From: Tretioscincus oriximinensis
Taxonomy: Eukaryota > Chordata > Lepidosauria > Squamata > Gymnophthalmidae
NCBI GenBank assembly: GCA_022410635.1
Contig: JAJVDF010000379.1
Location: 310,001 to 374,000, forward strand
Reading direction: 5' to 3'
Length of the DNA stretch: 64,000 nucleotides
Of the stretch, positions 33,662 to 44,999 are shown one piece after another; position 1 is the first letter of the stretch, and each line of letters begins with the position of its first letter. The notes under the pieces are model-generated. The model did no database searches. It was not told the origin of the DNA and was given only the letters and a program-made list of their open reading frames with translations. The translations under genes were made by a program, and so were the position numbers.

Positions 33662-33807
33662 CCACAGGCTGCAAGTAGATACAGGGGAACCACTACAACC
33701 TGGTGGGGAAGATAGAATGTAAGCCTTCCGGCAAAAATACCTTTGTAAGCCGCTTTGAGTCCCTTTGAAAGGTGAGAAAAGGGAGGGTATAAGAACCCAG
33801 TTCTTCT
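33662..33807 (+). mobile_element. tRNA-derived SINE, non-Sauria family (copy 2, tail only)
   Basis: 'ggctgcaagtagatacaggg', 'aaccactacaacctggtgg', 'gtaagccgctttgagtccc', 'gtataagaacccagttcttc'. Matches 16437-16575; the tRNA-like head is missing. Confidence 0.8.
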
Positions 33808-34611
33808 CACTGTCTTAACTGTACATCATCCTCTTTGAGGTGGTTACTCATAAGATGCAAATGCTATCCCTTTTAAAGGAGGATCATCTTCTAAAGATGT
33901 GAATGTAACTTTCCAAATGAAAAAGGAAGTGAGAAAAGGATGGGTAATCCCACGAAAAATGTTACACTTCCCCTTCTGTCTCCCAAATCTTAGCTGGCAA
34001 CCTGCTCTTCTATCACATTTAGATATTGAATTCATGCATCATTGCAAAGAGGGGGGTGAGTGAATAAAGTGTATGTGTGGGGGAGGGGGGTCCAGTGATC
34101 TCAGCTTTGTGGAAGACACCTTTGAAGATTAGGTAGCAAAGAGATTGACCTCTCCCACCAAATATAGGAACCAAATATAGGTTGTGTCCCAACAGAGTCA
34201 ATAATGTGATTGAAAGTCAAATTTCTATTGCATTTGCCTCATCAGCCTGTTATGTAAATTAGCAGAATGCAGGTTTTAAAGCCAATAGCCCAAATTATCT
34301 GTAACCTGTGAAAGTTAGCTGTCAAATAGAGATATAGGCTTAAATCAGAAAGAGCTATGCCATGTGGATAATTTTAGCGATAAACTGCGAGACACTTTCC
34401 CTCACCTCACAAAAGGGGTATGTATGAAGCCTGATACTGATAGCAGATTAACCAATAGCATTTGGGAGGAGGATCTACNGCACTTGCTCTCAGCAACCTG
34501 CAAACAAAATGGCTGCCAGTTAAGAGCATCGTGAACATGGAAAATCTCATTGTAAATGTATGAACACAGCACTTTAAATCAAACCACATTATCTGGAAAA
34601 TCCGGAATAAA

Positions 34612-34672
34612 CAAATTAAAGAGAAAATNATGTAACAAATTNAAGAGAAAATAATGTAATAAAATNGAAGGC
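34612..34672 (+). repeat. 24-bp tandem repeat, about 2.5 units
   Basis: 'aaattaaagagaaaatnatg' then 'aaattnaagagaaaataatg' and a partial third unit. Ns in the units suggest assembly uncertainty in copy number. Confidence 0.7.
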
Positions 34673-35319
34673 TAAGNNAAGGAATGCTGTCACTGGACTG
34701 CTGCTGATCCTGCTATCACTGCCTTAAGGATTAGGATACACTTAGCATATTCAAGAGGTCTTAGTACTGAATGATAGGATAATTTGAATTGTAAAGCACC
34801 GATAGTTACAGCCAAACTATCCAGTCTCTTTTTCCTTCTTTTAATAGAGTGTGCTTGAAGCCCTTGGGAGCACTTCCGTGAAAGAAGGGTTGCAAGATCA
34901 GAGCCTGACATGGTTTAAAGGATTTTATTTGCTGTTTTGCCCTTGTACATAATTCAAGTCATTTTGATTTCAGTCATTGACACTGATGGTCTGTGAAAGA
35001 TCACGAAGATGCTGTTCAGTGTCCAAGAGGGATCTTGAAAGCTTCCAGTCCTCCCAGCTACTCAGTGCTACTGCTTTTTTTCTAAAACCGGGTGCCTTAG
35101 TGGCAGTTAAGCTGAAGCGGTAGTGGCTACATGATCAACATCTAGTAAGTTTTGCATTTACTAAAAATGAAAGACAGCAGAACGTGACTAGGAGTTAATT
35201 GTTTTCAGTTTAGTTTGCCACGTTTCAAAGGGTATTATGCCAGGTAGTGCAGCACTGATCAATGACTATAGAAGAAAGGACTTTTCATCACATTCACCTT
35301 CTAATAAATGCTGCATCAT

Positions 35320-35337
35320 GGGGGGGGGGGGGGGGGG
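35320..35337 (+). repeat. poly-G tract
   Basis: A run of 18 G interrupted by nothing; could form a G-quadruplex, and is error-prone in sequencing. Confidence 0.9.
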
Positions 35338-35807
35338 TGGGTTACACCCATTAAAGCTAAAGTAGCCGGACAGATGCTACAGCACCAACCAGCAGAATAG
35401 ATCTCAGTGCTTTCTTCTTCAGCTGTCTGGCATAAAACTCTTTCCTGCCAAATATGTCAGGCTGGTACTGTGAGTAAATGTCTCTAGGAATTTTTAGGTC
35501 CTTTCCGTTTTGCAAAGATGAAATCTGTCAGTTATGACAGCAATCATGTATGTTACATTAAAAAAAAAACCTTCCTGCACATTACAACCATATCCCTCTG
35601 CTTCTGGACTATCTTTAACTATATAAATTTAATTCTGTATAAAATTGTCATTTGACAAGAACCTTAACTCCAGATGGTAGCCTAACATTGCCTTAGAATT
35701 TGGAAATAAGCACTTCTGGAATGATTTCTAATTGTCCATGAGATAAGCAAAAATACTCAGGTGCTCCGAATGCTTGTTTCCATGATGTCACTTGTACGAT
35801 TGAAGTC

Positions 35808-35841
35808 CCATGTGCATGTGCAGCCCTGCACATGCACATGG
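35808..35841. repeat. perfect 15-bp inverted repeat
   Basis: Arms 'ccatgtgcatgtgca' (35808-35822) and its exact complement (35827-35841) around the loop GCCC. Rich in alternating purine-pyrimidine steps. Confidence 0.9.
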
Positions 35842-36001
35842 TGACCATTTCCAAAATGGAGGATCTCAGGAAAACTAAACAAACCAAAACCAAAACCAGG
35901 AATGCAAAATAACTAGAAAAATAATCACAGTTCCCTAAAGCACTATCATAAAAATGCCCTAAGGCCACATATGTCACACAATTGTGCCAAAATAAAATTT
36001 A

Positions 36002-36362
36002 GGCAGCATCCACAAAAGGGGATTAAAAAGTTGGCTTACCCGTTATCGCAAAAAGACAGCCATCTGTATGCATGGTGTACCGGTCGGTGGGAGGAAGGAA
36101 GCTCCAGCCCCTGAGTGGCNAAGAGCAGCTTTCCCTCAGCCTACCCTGTCTTGCAGGGCTTGGTGCTGATTGGCNCAGGGCTCGGCTGTGCCAGCCACAT
36201 TTGAAAAAAAAAGCGGGTTATCAGCGATCTGTGACATTAGAGCTGAAAACGCCAGCTCTCATTTAACCCACAGCATGGCAGGTTTGTAGTGACTACGTCG
36301 CGCACAGCCCACTATTGTCTGCAGGAGTCGCCAAGAAGGTGCTCCTGTGTGTGGATGCAGCC
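36002..36362. mobile_element. Harbinger-like non-autonomous DNA transposon, TTA flanks
   Basis: Terminal inverted repeats 'ggcagcatccaca' (36002) and, reversed, 'ggctgcatccaca' (36362), flanked by TTA at 35999-36001 and 36363-36365. A 3-bp TTA/TAA duplication is typical of PIF/Harbinger. 361 bp, GC-rich interior, no transposase. Two N positions. The TIR resembles 'ggggatgcagc' near 62560. Confidence 0.65.
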
Positions 36363-36655
36363 TTAGTTACTTTATACCAACTTCATAATAAAATAAACAT
36401 ATGAAATATGGATAATAATCAGATCCAAATCACTGCCACTCTATCCTCTGCAACAAAAGTCTAAATGAGTCATGTGTATCCATGTAGAATATCTCAAAAG
36501 TCCCATCCAAACATAGGGAAAAAAACCTGAGGTCTCTTGGTCTTGCCAAAAAAAACCCAGAAAGCCAGATGTGTTTCGACTTATATGTGGTCTTCTTTTG
36601 AAGCCACTAAGCATTAGATCATAAATCTTAGGAAAGGAAATGATTTTTCCCACAG

Positions 36656-36850
36656 TAATATTTATTTATTTGTCTGTACTGATACCCCACCCTTTAGCTG
36701 AAGGTCTCAGAGCAGCCAACAACAAAATCAACAATAAAAAACTGACATATTAAAACAGCATAAAAATATCTGAAATTGGCAATAAAAATTGCATTTTTTA
36801 ACCAAGGTTCAGGTTAAAGGGGTGTATCTTCAAAGAGTTTCAATTTTTCT
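36656..36850 (-). mobile_element. L2-type LINE/SINE 3' tail
   Basis: 'atatttatttatttgtctg', 'ataccccaccctttagctgaagg', 'aaaaatatctgaaattgg', 'aaccaaggttcaggttaaagg'. Same order as 27521 and 55498. Confidence 0.6.
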
Positions 36851-36983
36851 TTATCCTGAGGTTCTACTGAGATTACCATAGAGATGCTTGACAAACCCCA
36901 CATAGGCCTTGTGGATACTCATGGGCTTTGTGTCCTATGTGGATCCACCTTAGGCAACTCTATTTATGGTGTTTGCTTACTAA

Positions 36984-37066
36984 TATATACTGCTCAAAAC
37001 AAGAAAGGGAACATAACATAACATGTTATGTTAAAGTGTTCCCTTAATTGTTTTGAGCAGTATATA
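36984..37066. mobile_element. palindromic mariner-type MITE, copy 2
   Basis: Ends 'tatatactgctcaaaacaa' and, inverted, 'ttgttttgagcagtatata'. The right arm keeps 'aaagtgttcccttaatt'; the left arm has lost about 5 bp there. 83 bp, TA at both ends. Same family as 8855-8936, but with 'gctcaaaac' where copy 1 has 'gctgaaaac'. Confidence 0.75.
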
Positions 37067-37099
37067 TATAGATAGATTAATAGAAACTGAAGATACCTC

Positions 37100-39000
37100 A
37101 CTTTCTTTTGAATAGGGAGAGGTGGTGAGAGGAAACTGGGCTCTTACTCAGAATCCACAACTGTCTTTCAGTACTTCTACCAAATGGTAGGAGACAATCC
37201 TGGGTTATTATCTTGTGTGTTGGGTGTTTGCGGGGTCATCATCTTACAAAACATCCCGATGCAAGTGAATATACTTCTCTTCATTCTTTTACCAATATAG
37301 TTAACACCCAGGTATTTTGCAAGTAATCCCATAAGCAGCTAACACATGGCAATGTTAGTTTACAGGAACATTGAGAAGTCTGACTTTGTTGCTTAATTTC
37401 TCAAATTATTATTGTTCTTGAATAATGCTTTAATATCCCAGTTCCAAAAGTATCATTGGGATTTGCCCATATCAATAGGGCATAGAAACATGGCCCAGTT
37501 TTATACCAGTGCCATCATTATAAGAAAACAACTAGTAGCTGTTGAAGTTTTATTGTGCTTTAAAAGCACCTTGCTTTAGTCACTGGATGATATTTTCTTA
37601 CTCTGAATATATCTTCTGGTCTCAGATCATAAGTAAAACTTTTGTTTACAGATTGCACAGAATTATAGGAGTCTAAACACTTCTCCTGTTCCACCTAACC
37701 ACACACAGCATAAAACTGAAGAGTTATTCTGCATGCCTTCAGTTGAATACTCCCTTGATTATAAATCCTACATTATCAGCAATTTCAACTGAATAAAGAC
37801 TTCTAGGTATATTCAGCTAAATAGAATTAGACTCTCCCATCAAACCTTCAAAGAAAACAAAAGGCTATCAGAGTGAAAGGATGGATGAGACATTGGTGTG
37901 GAACAGTTATGAAGGTATTACTTACCTTGTACAGTCTTTGTTTGCATGGATTCAATTAAATATTTAGAAATAGCTACGTATCACCCCACAGCAGGTGTAA
38001 ATGCGATAGAATTCTGTAGGGTTTTTTCCAAAGTATAACATCTCTCGAGGTATTTCTTTATTTAATTTCAAAGACTTTATGTCTTAGGGACTTTCTGCAG
38101 TTAAATCTTTATTCTTGGTTATATCTTGGAATAGGAACATGCCATTCACATGTTAATGCAGATGATGGCGAGTCCTATTCTGAGTTATATACTGGAATAT
38201 ATATTGGTAAAAATATTGTGTTGTATTGATACAAAACGTACCCAGTGTCTTAGGAGACATGTGAATGATTACACAGTAATTGTTGATTAAACTGCAACAG
38301 TAAATTAAGGACAAGTTATTGTTTATTTTTCATTTATTATTATTGTCAGTACCATCATAAATACACAAAATGTTTATCATTTTATTACCATATATATTAC
38401 CAGTAAGTGCTAGAATTGAGTTTTTCCCAAGAACTGAGGAAGCTGAGATGGGTTAGCATACAATACATGCACATCCAGGCTGCATTCCCATTAGAACTTA
38501 AAATCCGTTTTCCATTCCCCTTTAATCGTTCCACAATGAAAGCGAAGTGGGGTTTAAATTTACCTGAGCATTCCCTGAGCATTCATTCCACTTTAGCATC
38601 TGGATTGCCTTGGCCCTTGATGACTTTTTTCCATTTTTTCCCAATGTAAACCTCCGCATATTCGTTCAGTGTAATATATACTCTGATGTTCTTTTCTCCT
38701 CCCCCCTCCCTATGTGTGCTTTAGAATGCTTTTAATTAAACAATTCTTTCAACATTCTTATATCTGAATATAAACTCTCTTTATATAAAATCTGTTTGTC
38801 CATATTCAATATCAATTCCAACCTTTTGTTCCTGCTATTTAATCTGGTTTTTAGTATTTTTCTAATTCTTAGAGCATATTCTTTACAGATCATACATTTG
38901 ATTTATCCATACTTGATATAATCTGTTATCACAACAGCCAGATCATGAGTTGGCCATCTCTGCTAATGAAGTTAGGAATGTCACGATGTATTCATGTAAA
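37100..39000. other. mostly non-coding DNA with one short repeat
   Basis: Contains the small element at 38095-38215; otherwise nothing I can name. The open frame at 38407-38649 overlaps an antisense frame and has no domain. Confidence 0.45.
38095..38215 (+). repeat. short inverted-repeat element, unnamed family
   Basis: 'tatcttggaataggaac', 'gccattcacatgttaatgcag' region and 'ctattctgagttatatactgg', parallel to 14300-14390. Confidence 0.45.
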
Positions 39001-39021
39001 ATGCTTGCATATGCAAGAAGA

Positions 39022-39260
39022 GAGCCAGTTTGGTGTAGTGGTTAAAGTGTGGGACTCTTATCTGGTAGTCTCCCGGTTCGATTCCCCACTCCTCCAGCTG
39101 GGTTACCTTGGGCCAGTTACAGTTCTTTGAACTCTCTCAGTCCCACATACTCTTTTTTTGTGGAGAAAGCAACAAAAGCTATGTGAGCCACTCTATGGTA
39201 GGCCGCCCTGAGACCTTTGGGTATAGGGCGGGATATAAGTACAAATAAATAAATAAATAA
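39022..39260 (+). mobile_element. Sauria-type SINE with L2-type tail
   Basis: tRNA-derived head: 'gagccagtttggtgtagtgg' (A-box region) and 'cggttcgattcccc' (B-box, 39073-39086). The body 'ccagctgggttaccttgg' is Sauria-like. The tail 'ggccgccctgagacctttgg...gggcgggatataagta' with AAATAAATAAATAA (39243-39260) is of the L2 type, not the TTC-ended tail of other copies. Well preserved pol III boxes suggest a younger insertion. Confidence 0.75.
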
Positions 39261-39401
39261 GTGTGCCTTTTTATAGATGGCAGATGATAATTTTGTTGTT
39301 GTTGTAAGTTGCTAAAGTTTTTTTTGAATAGCATCCAGTATGCCAATTAACACTGGTACCACAGCTGCTGGTTTGTGCCACTATTAGTTTTAAGTATTTG
39401 T

Positions 39402-39631
39402 CTCTTCTTCTGCTGCTGCTTCTTCTGCTTCTGCTTATTCTTTTATTCTTATTCTTAATTATTCTTATTCTTTTATTCTTATTTTTAATTATTATTCTTA
39501 TTTTAATTATTATGATTCGGATTATGATTGTTAGGAACATAGGTAGGAAGGCAGGAAAAGGAAGAAGAAAAGAAAGAAGAAAGAAGAAAGATGATGATGA
39601 TGTAATAGTAGTAGTAGTTGTTGTTGTAGTT

Positions 39632-39674
<43 letters not shown>

Positions 39675-39715
39675 AAGTAGAAGTAGAAGTAGTAGTAGTA
39701 GAAGTAGTAGTGATG
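39402..39715. repeat. compound trinucleotide microsatellite
   Basis: TTC/TGC-rich (39402-39440), then TTATTC-like units to 39520, AAG-rich (39550-39590), then TAG/TTG/GAAGTA units to 39710. Purine- and pyrimidine-rich halves on opposite strands. Confidence 0.9.
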
Positions 39716-40239
39716 CAGTCACTGACTTAGGGAGAATGCTACAGCCCACTGTATCCCTAAGGCAGTGGGCTGAATTCTACTAGTTAAGCAAATAAGAGTG
39801 AAATTGCCAGAAAATACTGTTCCTATTCTCTGATCTTGTGGATGCCTTCAGAACGAAATAAAAACTTTAACAACATAAAATCCTGAAGACATATACACTG
39901 ACAGTTTTTTTCTTTAAAATAAATAAATTGATTTTCAGCAAAATTGGTATAATAATTAAGGATTGGGCTAAGACTTTATTGAATAGGAATCAAGTCCAGT
40001 GCCTATTGGCTTGCAGACAGGATATGGTTATGGATCTGACCAACAGTTCACCATTTGTTTTTCATTGTTTTGGTTCAACAAATAAGACTTTGATCCAGTA
40101 TGGAATCAAGCCCAGTCATATCAAATTGTTATTTACCACATTTCTAAGATTTCAAAAACAAATGACAAATTACTATTCAGCCTTGCCAAGACATCTGCAT
40201 GCTGGCCAATACATTGTTCAAATCATTGTTTGACGGTTG

Positions 40240-40400
40240 AGTTATATTGGATCTCCCACAACCTCTCAGTGTGTTCTATGTCTTGGGGTCATAGTGAGGA
40301 TAAAATAGAAGTGGAGAACAGTAATATTCACTGCCTTGAGCTTTTTGGAAGACAGCTTGAATAAGAAGGCATACATAAACAAACAGATAAATATTGCATG
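40240..40400 (+). mobile_element. old SINE-like repeat (MIR/L2-tail type)
   Basis: 'acctctcagtgtgttctatg', 'agtgaggataaaatagaagtgg', 'cactgccttgagctttttgg', 'aagaaggcatacataaa'. Resembles the amniote tail with 'gaggataaaatgga...gccttgagc..ataaat'. Highly diverged. Confidence 0.5.
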
Positions 40401-41289
40401 AGTAAATTATTTTTAAATCACAACTTGGAAATCCACTATTACCCTCCAGCTATGGTTGCTTGTTGGTTCAAATAAATAATTCTTTATAAACGAACAGGTA
40501 CATTGGAGGCAATGCACACATGTACACATTTTATATAATGCTCTGTTTATATTAGATTTATCCTAATTTAACATGCTCTGTGGACAATAGATCTCCTATT
40601 ATATAATTTTTTCGTCAAATAATCATGTAGGATTTACTGTGCTAGTTAGTCCAGGATGAAAGCATTCCAATTTTTTAAATTCATTGGATATTAGACTGTT
40701 TCTATTTTTAACTTCCAGCTAAACAAGCTACTGTCAGAATATCCCCATGATGGAATATCCCTATATTAAGCTATCCTAACAGTGTCATTAGTAGATTATA
40801 ATTAAGTTTGTATTTAGTCATTTTTGCAATGTTGGGTTGAACCAATTCCCAGAACTGTTGCATCTGATTACAGGGAGTTTTATAAATATTTTAAAAATCT
40901 TCTCAATGAAAACTATCTCCTTAGGAAAAAAAAGTGGGGGGTGTTATTTAGGCTTCAGAGAAATGTGTCATATGAGTCAGGATTTTGGAGCAACGAAGTT
41001 CTGCCAAAAGCCCATGTATCATCATGATGACTCCACTCCACATGTTAATGAAGTTTTCACAATTCACCTGGAAAAAGGATCCTTTGTCCCTTTGCTGATG
41101 TTTTCCAGAAATGCCATGCCTGCAGCCCTAGAGGCGAGAAGCCTTCCTGTGTGTACGATCCTTAATGAGACTACTAGGAGACCATGGCTGCAAACACACT
41201 ATATATTAGCACAGAATTGAAAACGCTTTAAATTGATCCAAACTGAACCCGATTTGGATGCCTAATTTCACATCGATATCCACTCCACA

Positions 41290-42170
41290 TTAAGAGTCTG
41301 CATAGCACATGTGTCGACTGCTGAGTCCCTCCACTGTTTGATGGCGCACTTCTTGCTTGCACTCGGGTGCTGCTCTGCTCCTCTGCTGCCTCTCCACTGT
41401 CTCCTGCCTCTCACCTCCACCTGCCTCTAATCCCCTTTGATAAGACCCAAAATAAGGCCCAAAGGGGACTGAGGGGAAAAAACAGCCAGACTTAGTCACC
41501 CCTTTGGCAAGATACAGGGAGGGCTTACAGGATAGCCAGGAAGAAGAAAAGGGTCTGGCTAAAACAAAAAACGTTTTCCAACCACTCAGGGCCCCAATCT
41601 ATTTCAGGGGTGACTGGGATGGTCATTCATTAATGCTAAGATTCCATGAGCTGCTGAATTGGCAGAGGACACTTTGTAGTTGGGTTTTTATGGTAATACA
41701 ATCAGGACAGTGGATGTTGTCTATGCAGTTGAACCAGCATTAAGGAGCAATGCAAAAGCAGCCTCTGACTACTGAGGAACCCGTAGCCACTCTCATGTAT
41801 GCGGACACTCCTGTTTCAGACTCATACGCAACTGTGATGGGAGCCTCAGCCTAATAGGGAAAGGGGCGTTCCTGGGCTGAGTGGCTGAGCGCATAACATT
41901 TTCAGCTAGTTTTTCCTGACCACCATTCTGTGCAGAGCTCATTTTGATCATCACACACTCCAAAGGACAATCTCTTTTTATTTTTTGCTAGGGAGGCAGC
42001 GGGAAAGGAGGGGGGGGGGGACAAAAAGGACTGTATTTGATGGCAATGATCTAGTTCTACCCAATCCCTTGTTGTCAGTGACTTCGCAAAACAACACGCT
42101 CTCCCTTCTCCACTCATGGCTTCTGGCTCTCGTGAACTCATATTCTGTAGCAGGGATATGAGACCAACAG
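41290..42170 (-). repeat. unclassified interspersed repeat, copy 2
   Basis: GC-rich segment; 41850-42125 reversed matches 2530-2745, and 41687-41715 matches 2917-2945 directly. Carries a G-run (42011-42020). No domain seen. See copy 1. Confidence 0.5.
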
Positions 42171-43300
42171 GTCGGGGCAGTTCATGATCCTGCAGTCTTA
42201 GAACACTTCAGCTGTGCTTTTTCTCCTCCTAGATCAGGTGTTTGTCATATGTCCTGCACTGGCACAACATTGAAGGGATCAGTCATGTTGTAAATCATGC
42301 CACGTCACCATACAATACCACACAGGCTATTCCAACAATGCATCTACTAAGAGCTGGAGTGACAGATCCCAGAATGGGCCAGTTGCTTTAGCAGTGGGTC
42401 ACCACTGCTTTCACCAGTCTGTCTTATTGGATTCTTTGTTTACTCATTTAATTGAGCTAGGTTCCTGGTGTTTTACCAAAGGGATTTTGCTCTGCTTCTA
42501 ATTGCACACCAGTTGCTTATATCAGAATGCATTTTAAGGTGATGAGCCAGCTGATTTCATATTGGCTTGCCATCCCACACACAATTCACTAAGCTCATTA
42601 GTAAACTAAGCCAGGCTTAAAATTTGAAGATCTGCTTGATAATAAGCAAAATGTGACTAAACTATGCAAGTTAGCTGACCATAAAGTATCAAGATTCATC
42701 TCATTTTCAGGATTGGTGTGGATTGCTGCATGTTTACTTCATTGCCCCATCATTTGGAATTCTCTTGTACCGAGTCTCATTGTTCAATTTTAAAACAAAA
42801 ACTACTGAATGCCTGGAGAAGTTTGCAATCTAATTATGAATAAATGTTGCCAGAATGTAGTCAGTTTGCATCAACATGCAAACTAAATATGCCCTTGATC
42901 TGACAGGATCAAGTGTGCAGGATTGAACTGTTAGGGTAACCATTTATGTTTCATCCTAGACAACTGAAGGAGATGTGGTGAACTGTACTTGGATTAAATG
43001 TAATGAATTGTACTTTGCAACACTCTCCCTTGCCTGTAAACAGATACACAAGCTCTGCAACATGTTACAATTTCTAGAACTCTATTCCTTTGGGAAGTAA
43101 TAAATTAACAATTTAAAGCAAGTCCCATTTCCATGCAATGTTTGCCTTCAGACCATGAATATATCAAATAATATTATCAGTGAAAAAATGAAAGAAACAC
43201 AACAGGGTTGTCACAGTTTCACCTGTATGACTAAAAAGCCCCAAACATTTTGACTCATGCTGCTTGAACACTAAGAATAGGGAGAAGGTAGATGACTATG
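42171..43300. other. no recognised feature
   Basis: Non-coding; nothing I can name. Confidence 0.45.
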
Positions 43301-43306
43301 TAATAC

Positions 43307-43408
43307 TGCCTAGTTGCATCTGGTGGGCTTCTGTGTGGGACAGAATACTGGACTAGATGGACTCTGACCCAATTCAGTATGGCTCTTCTTATGTTCTTAT
43401 GTTCTTAT
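43307..43408 (+). mobile_element. CR1 LINE 3' end fragment
   Basis: 'agttgcatctggtgggcttc', 'atactggactagatggac', tail of 'cttatgttcttatgttctta'. Ends 21 bp before the MITE at 43430. Confidence 0.88.
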
Positions 43409-43429
43409 ATAGAGAGGAGAGCATAGATC

Positions 43430-43648
43430 TAGGCTGACCTGATGAACCCTTTTGTGTGTGTGTGGGTGAAACCCAGTTTTGGGGTGCCTCCCATTTTTTG
43501 CTGAGGAAAAAAAATATTACAAAAATGTTTTTTGGAAAAAAAAAACCTTTTTTGAAAAATGTTTTCCTCAGCAAAACCCGTGAGGCACCCCCAAACCGGG
43601 TTTTCACCCCACCCCACCCCCGCCAAAAGGGGTAATCTGGTCAGCCTA
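43430..43648. mobile_element. palindromic TA-flanked MITE, second family, copy 2
   Basis: 219 bp; starts 'taggctgacctgatgaaccc' and ends 'ggggtaatctggtcagccta'. Arms share 'tttggggtgcctccc' against 'gaggcacccccaaacc'; 'gctgagga' and 'tcctcagc' flank an A/T-run centre as in 27867-28074. Confidence 0.78.
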
Positions 43649-44337
43649 CAGATCTACCACAGAAACATCCCAAAATGCCACTGCTATAGAAATGAAAGGT
43701 CCATGTCTGGGACGTTTCCACGTGTCGTGCTCTAACATCTGACCAGATGTTGTGACAGTTGACAGAGGAACAAATGACAATTGTTCATCCAGAATCTACT
43801 CAAAAGTGGATTCCCTATCTCCATGACAGTCCATCAGCCAGAAGCAAGTGAACTTTTTTGTCAACCAAGGCCTGAGTGCTCTGTGTGTGTAGGACTAGAA
43901 ATCCAGGTGGATATGAATAAGAAAGCCTGATGGAGAACAATAGGTTCAAACTGATCTATATAAATTGCTATCCAAATTAATTAATTCCTACCCTCTACCA
44001 GGGAGATTGGGGAAATTTGCTGGAGAATTATGAATCTAACTAAGTTCTCAAGATAGTGCAGTTAGAGTAGTTAGGGATGTTTGCCTACCCCTTTTTTTCT
44101 TACAGACTGAAAATCAATAATCCGTGAAAAATCTCTCTTTGAAAAAAAATGATTACTATATCTAATAAGTGATTTTCCATATCCAGAAAGCCTTTAGATC
44201 AGGTAACCTCCTTTTAGTGAAAACCACAAATGACATTAAAATAGATTTGTATTTTCTTCTAGATCCCGAATGGATTTTGTTCTGGAAGATGCAAAATACA
44301 CACTTTCCTCCGTTCTTTTAAAATTACTCCAACTTTC

Positions 44338-44520
44338 CAGTTGTTCGATTCCACACTTCACCATGAAGCCAGCTGGGTGACTTTGGGGCCATTCACAGTT
44401 CTTTAGAACTCTCACAGCCCCATCTATTTCATAGAGTGTCTGCAATGGAGAAATAACAAAAGCTATGTGCACTGCCCTTTGGTGAAAAGTGTTTATAAAT
44501 AAACAGTAGTTATTCTTATT
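44338..44520 (+). mobile_element. Sauria-type SINE, 5' truncated, L2-type tail
   Basis: 'gttcgattccacac' (B-box remnant), 'catgaagccagctgggtgac', 'ggagaaataacaaaagctatgtg', 'ttataaataaacag'. Same tail class as 39022 and 60224. Confidence 0.7.
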
Positions 44521-44536
44521 GTCATTATCATCATCG

Positions 44537-44948
44537 GGCACGAATGTCTCAGTCCCTAAGAAGACAGGCTCTCATCTGGGATATCGGGTTTCAAAGCCCT
44601 GTGTCGGATGTGGGGAGGGGTGAGCACCTCCTACTAGTCTGTAACGCTACCCAACAATTCTCATTGGACTGCCCAGGTGCATCTGGTGGACCTCTGTGTG
44701 ACACAGAATGCTGGACTTGATGGGCTGTGGCCTGATCCAGTATGGTTCTTCTTATGTTCTTATGTTCTTAACTATTTGAAAGCAAGAATTGCAAAAAATT
44801 GTGACTGACTGCAACTAGATAAATGGGAGCCACCACAGCCTGGTGGGGAAGATGAAATGGAAGCTTTCAGGCGAAAAATACCATTGTAAGCTGCTTTCAT
44901 CCCTTTGGGTGAGAAAAGCAGGGTATAAAAACCCAGTTCTTCTTCTTC
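44537..44948 (+). mobile_element. tRNA-derived SINE, non-Sauria family (copy 3), split by CR1
   Basis: Head 'cacgaatgtctcagtccc' (A-box degraded) and 'gggtttcaaagccctgtgtcgg' region (B-box), body to 44653; resumes at 44772 with 'actatttgaaagcaagaattg', 'gagccaccacagcctggtgg' and the tail 'gtataaaaacccagttcttc'. The piece between is a CR1 3' end. Confidence 0.75.
44655..44771 (+). mobile_element. CR1 LINE 3' end nested in SINE
   Basis: 'gactgcccaggtgcatctgg', 'gctggacttgatgggctgtgg', 'cttcttatgttcttatgttctta'. Splits the SINE at 44537-44948, so it inserted later. Confidence 0.88.
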
Positions 44949-44949
44949 A

Positions 44950-44953
44950 TTGT

Positions 44954-44994
<41 letters not shown>

Positions 44995-44999
44995 AATAA
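44950..44999 (+). repeat. (AAC)n microsatellite
   Basis: About 15 ACA units then AATAAT, directly after the SINE tail. Confidence 0.9.

Noticed and set aside
35320..35337. G-quadruplex regulatory element
   Set aside because: A single G homopolymer is more simply a slippage tract; nothing nearby suggests regulation.
39398..39749. Long open frames of Leu, Val or Arg runs
   Set aside because: They are translations of the trinucleotide microsatellite; no codon bias or domain.
40837..41220. 127-residue frame on the + strand
   Set aside because: No domain or splice pattern; an overlapping frame in another phase is similarly long.
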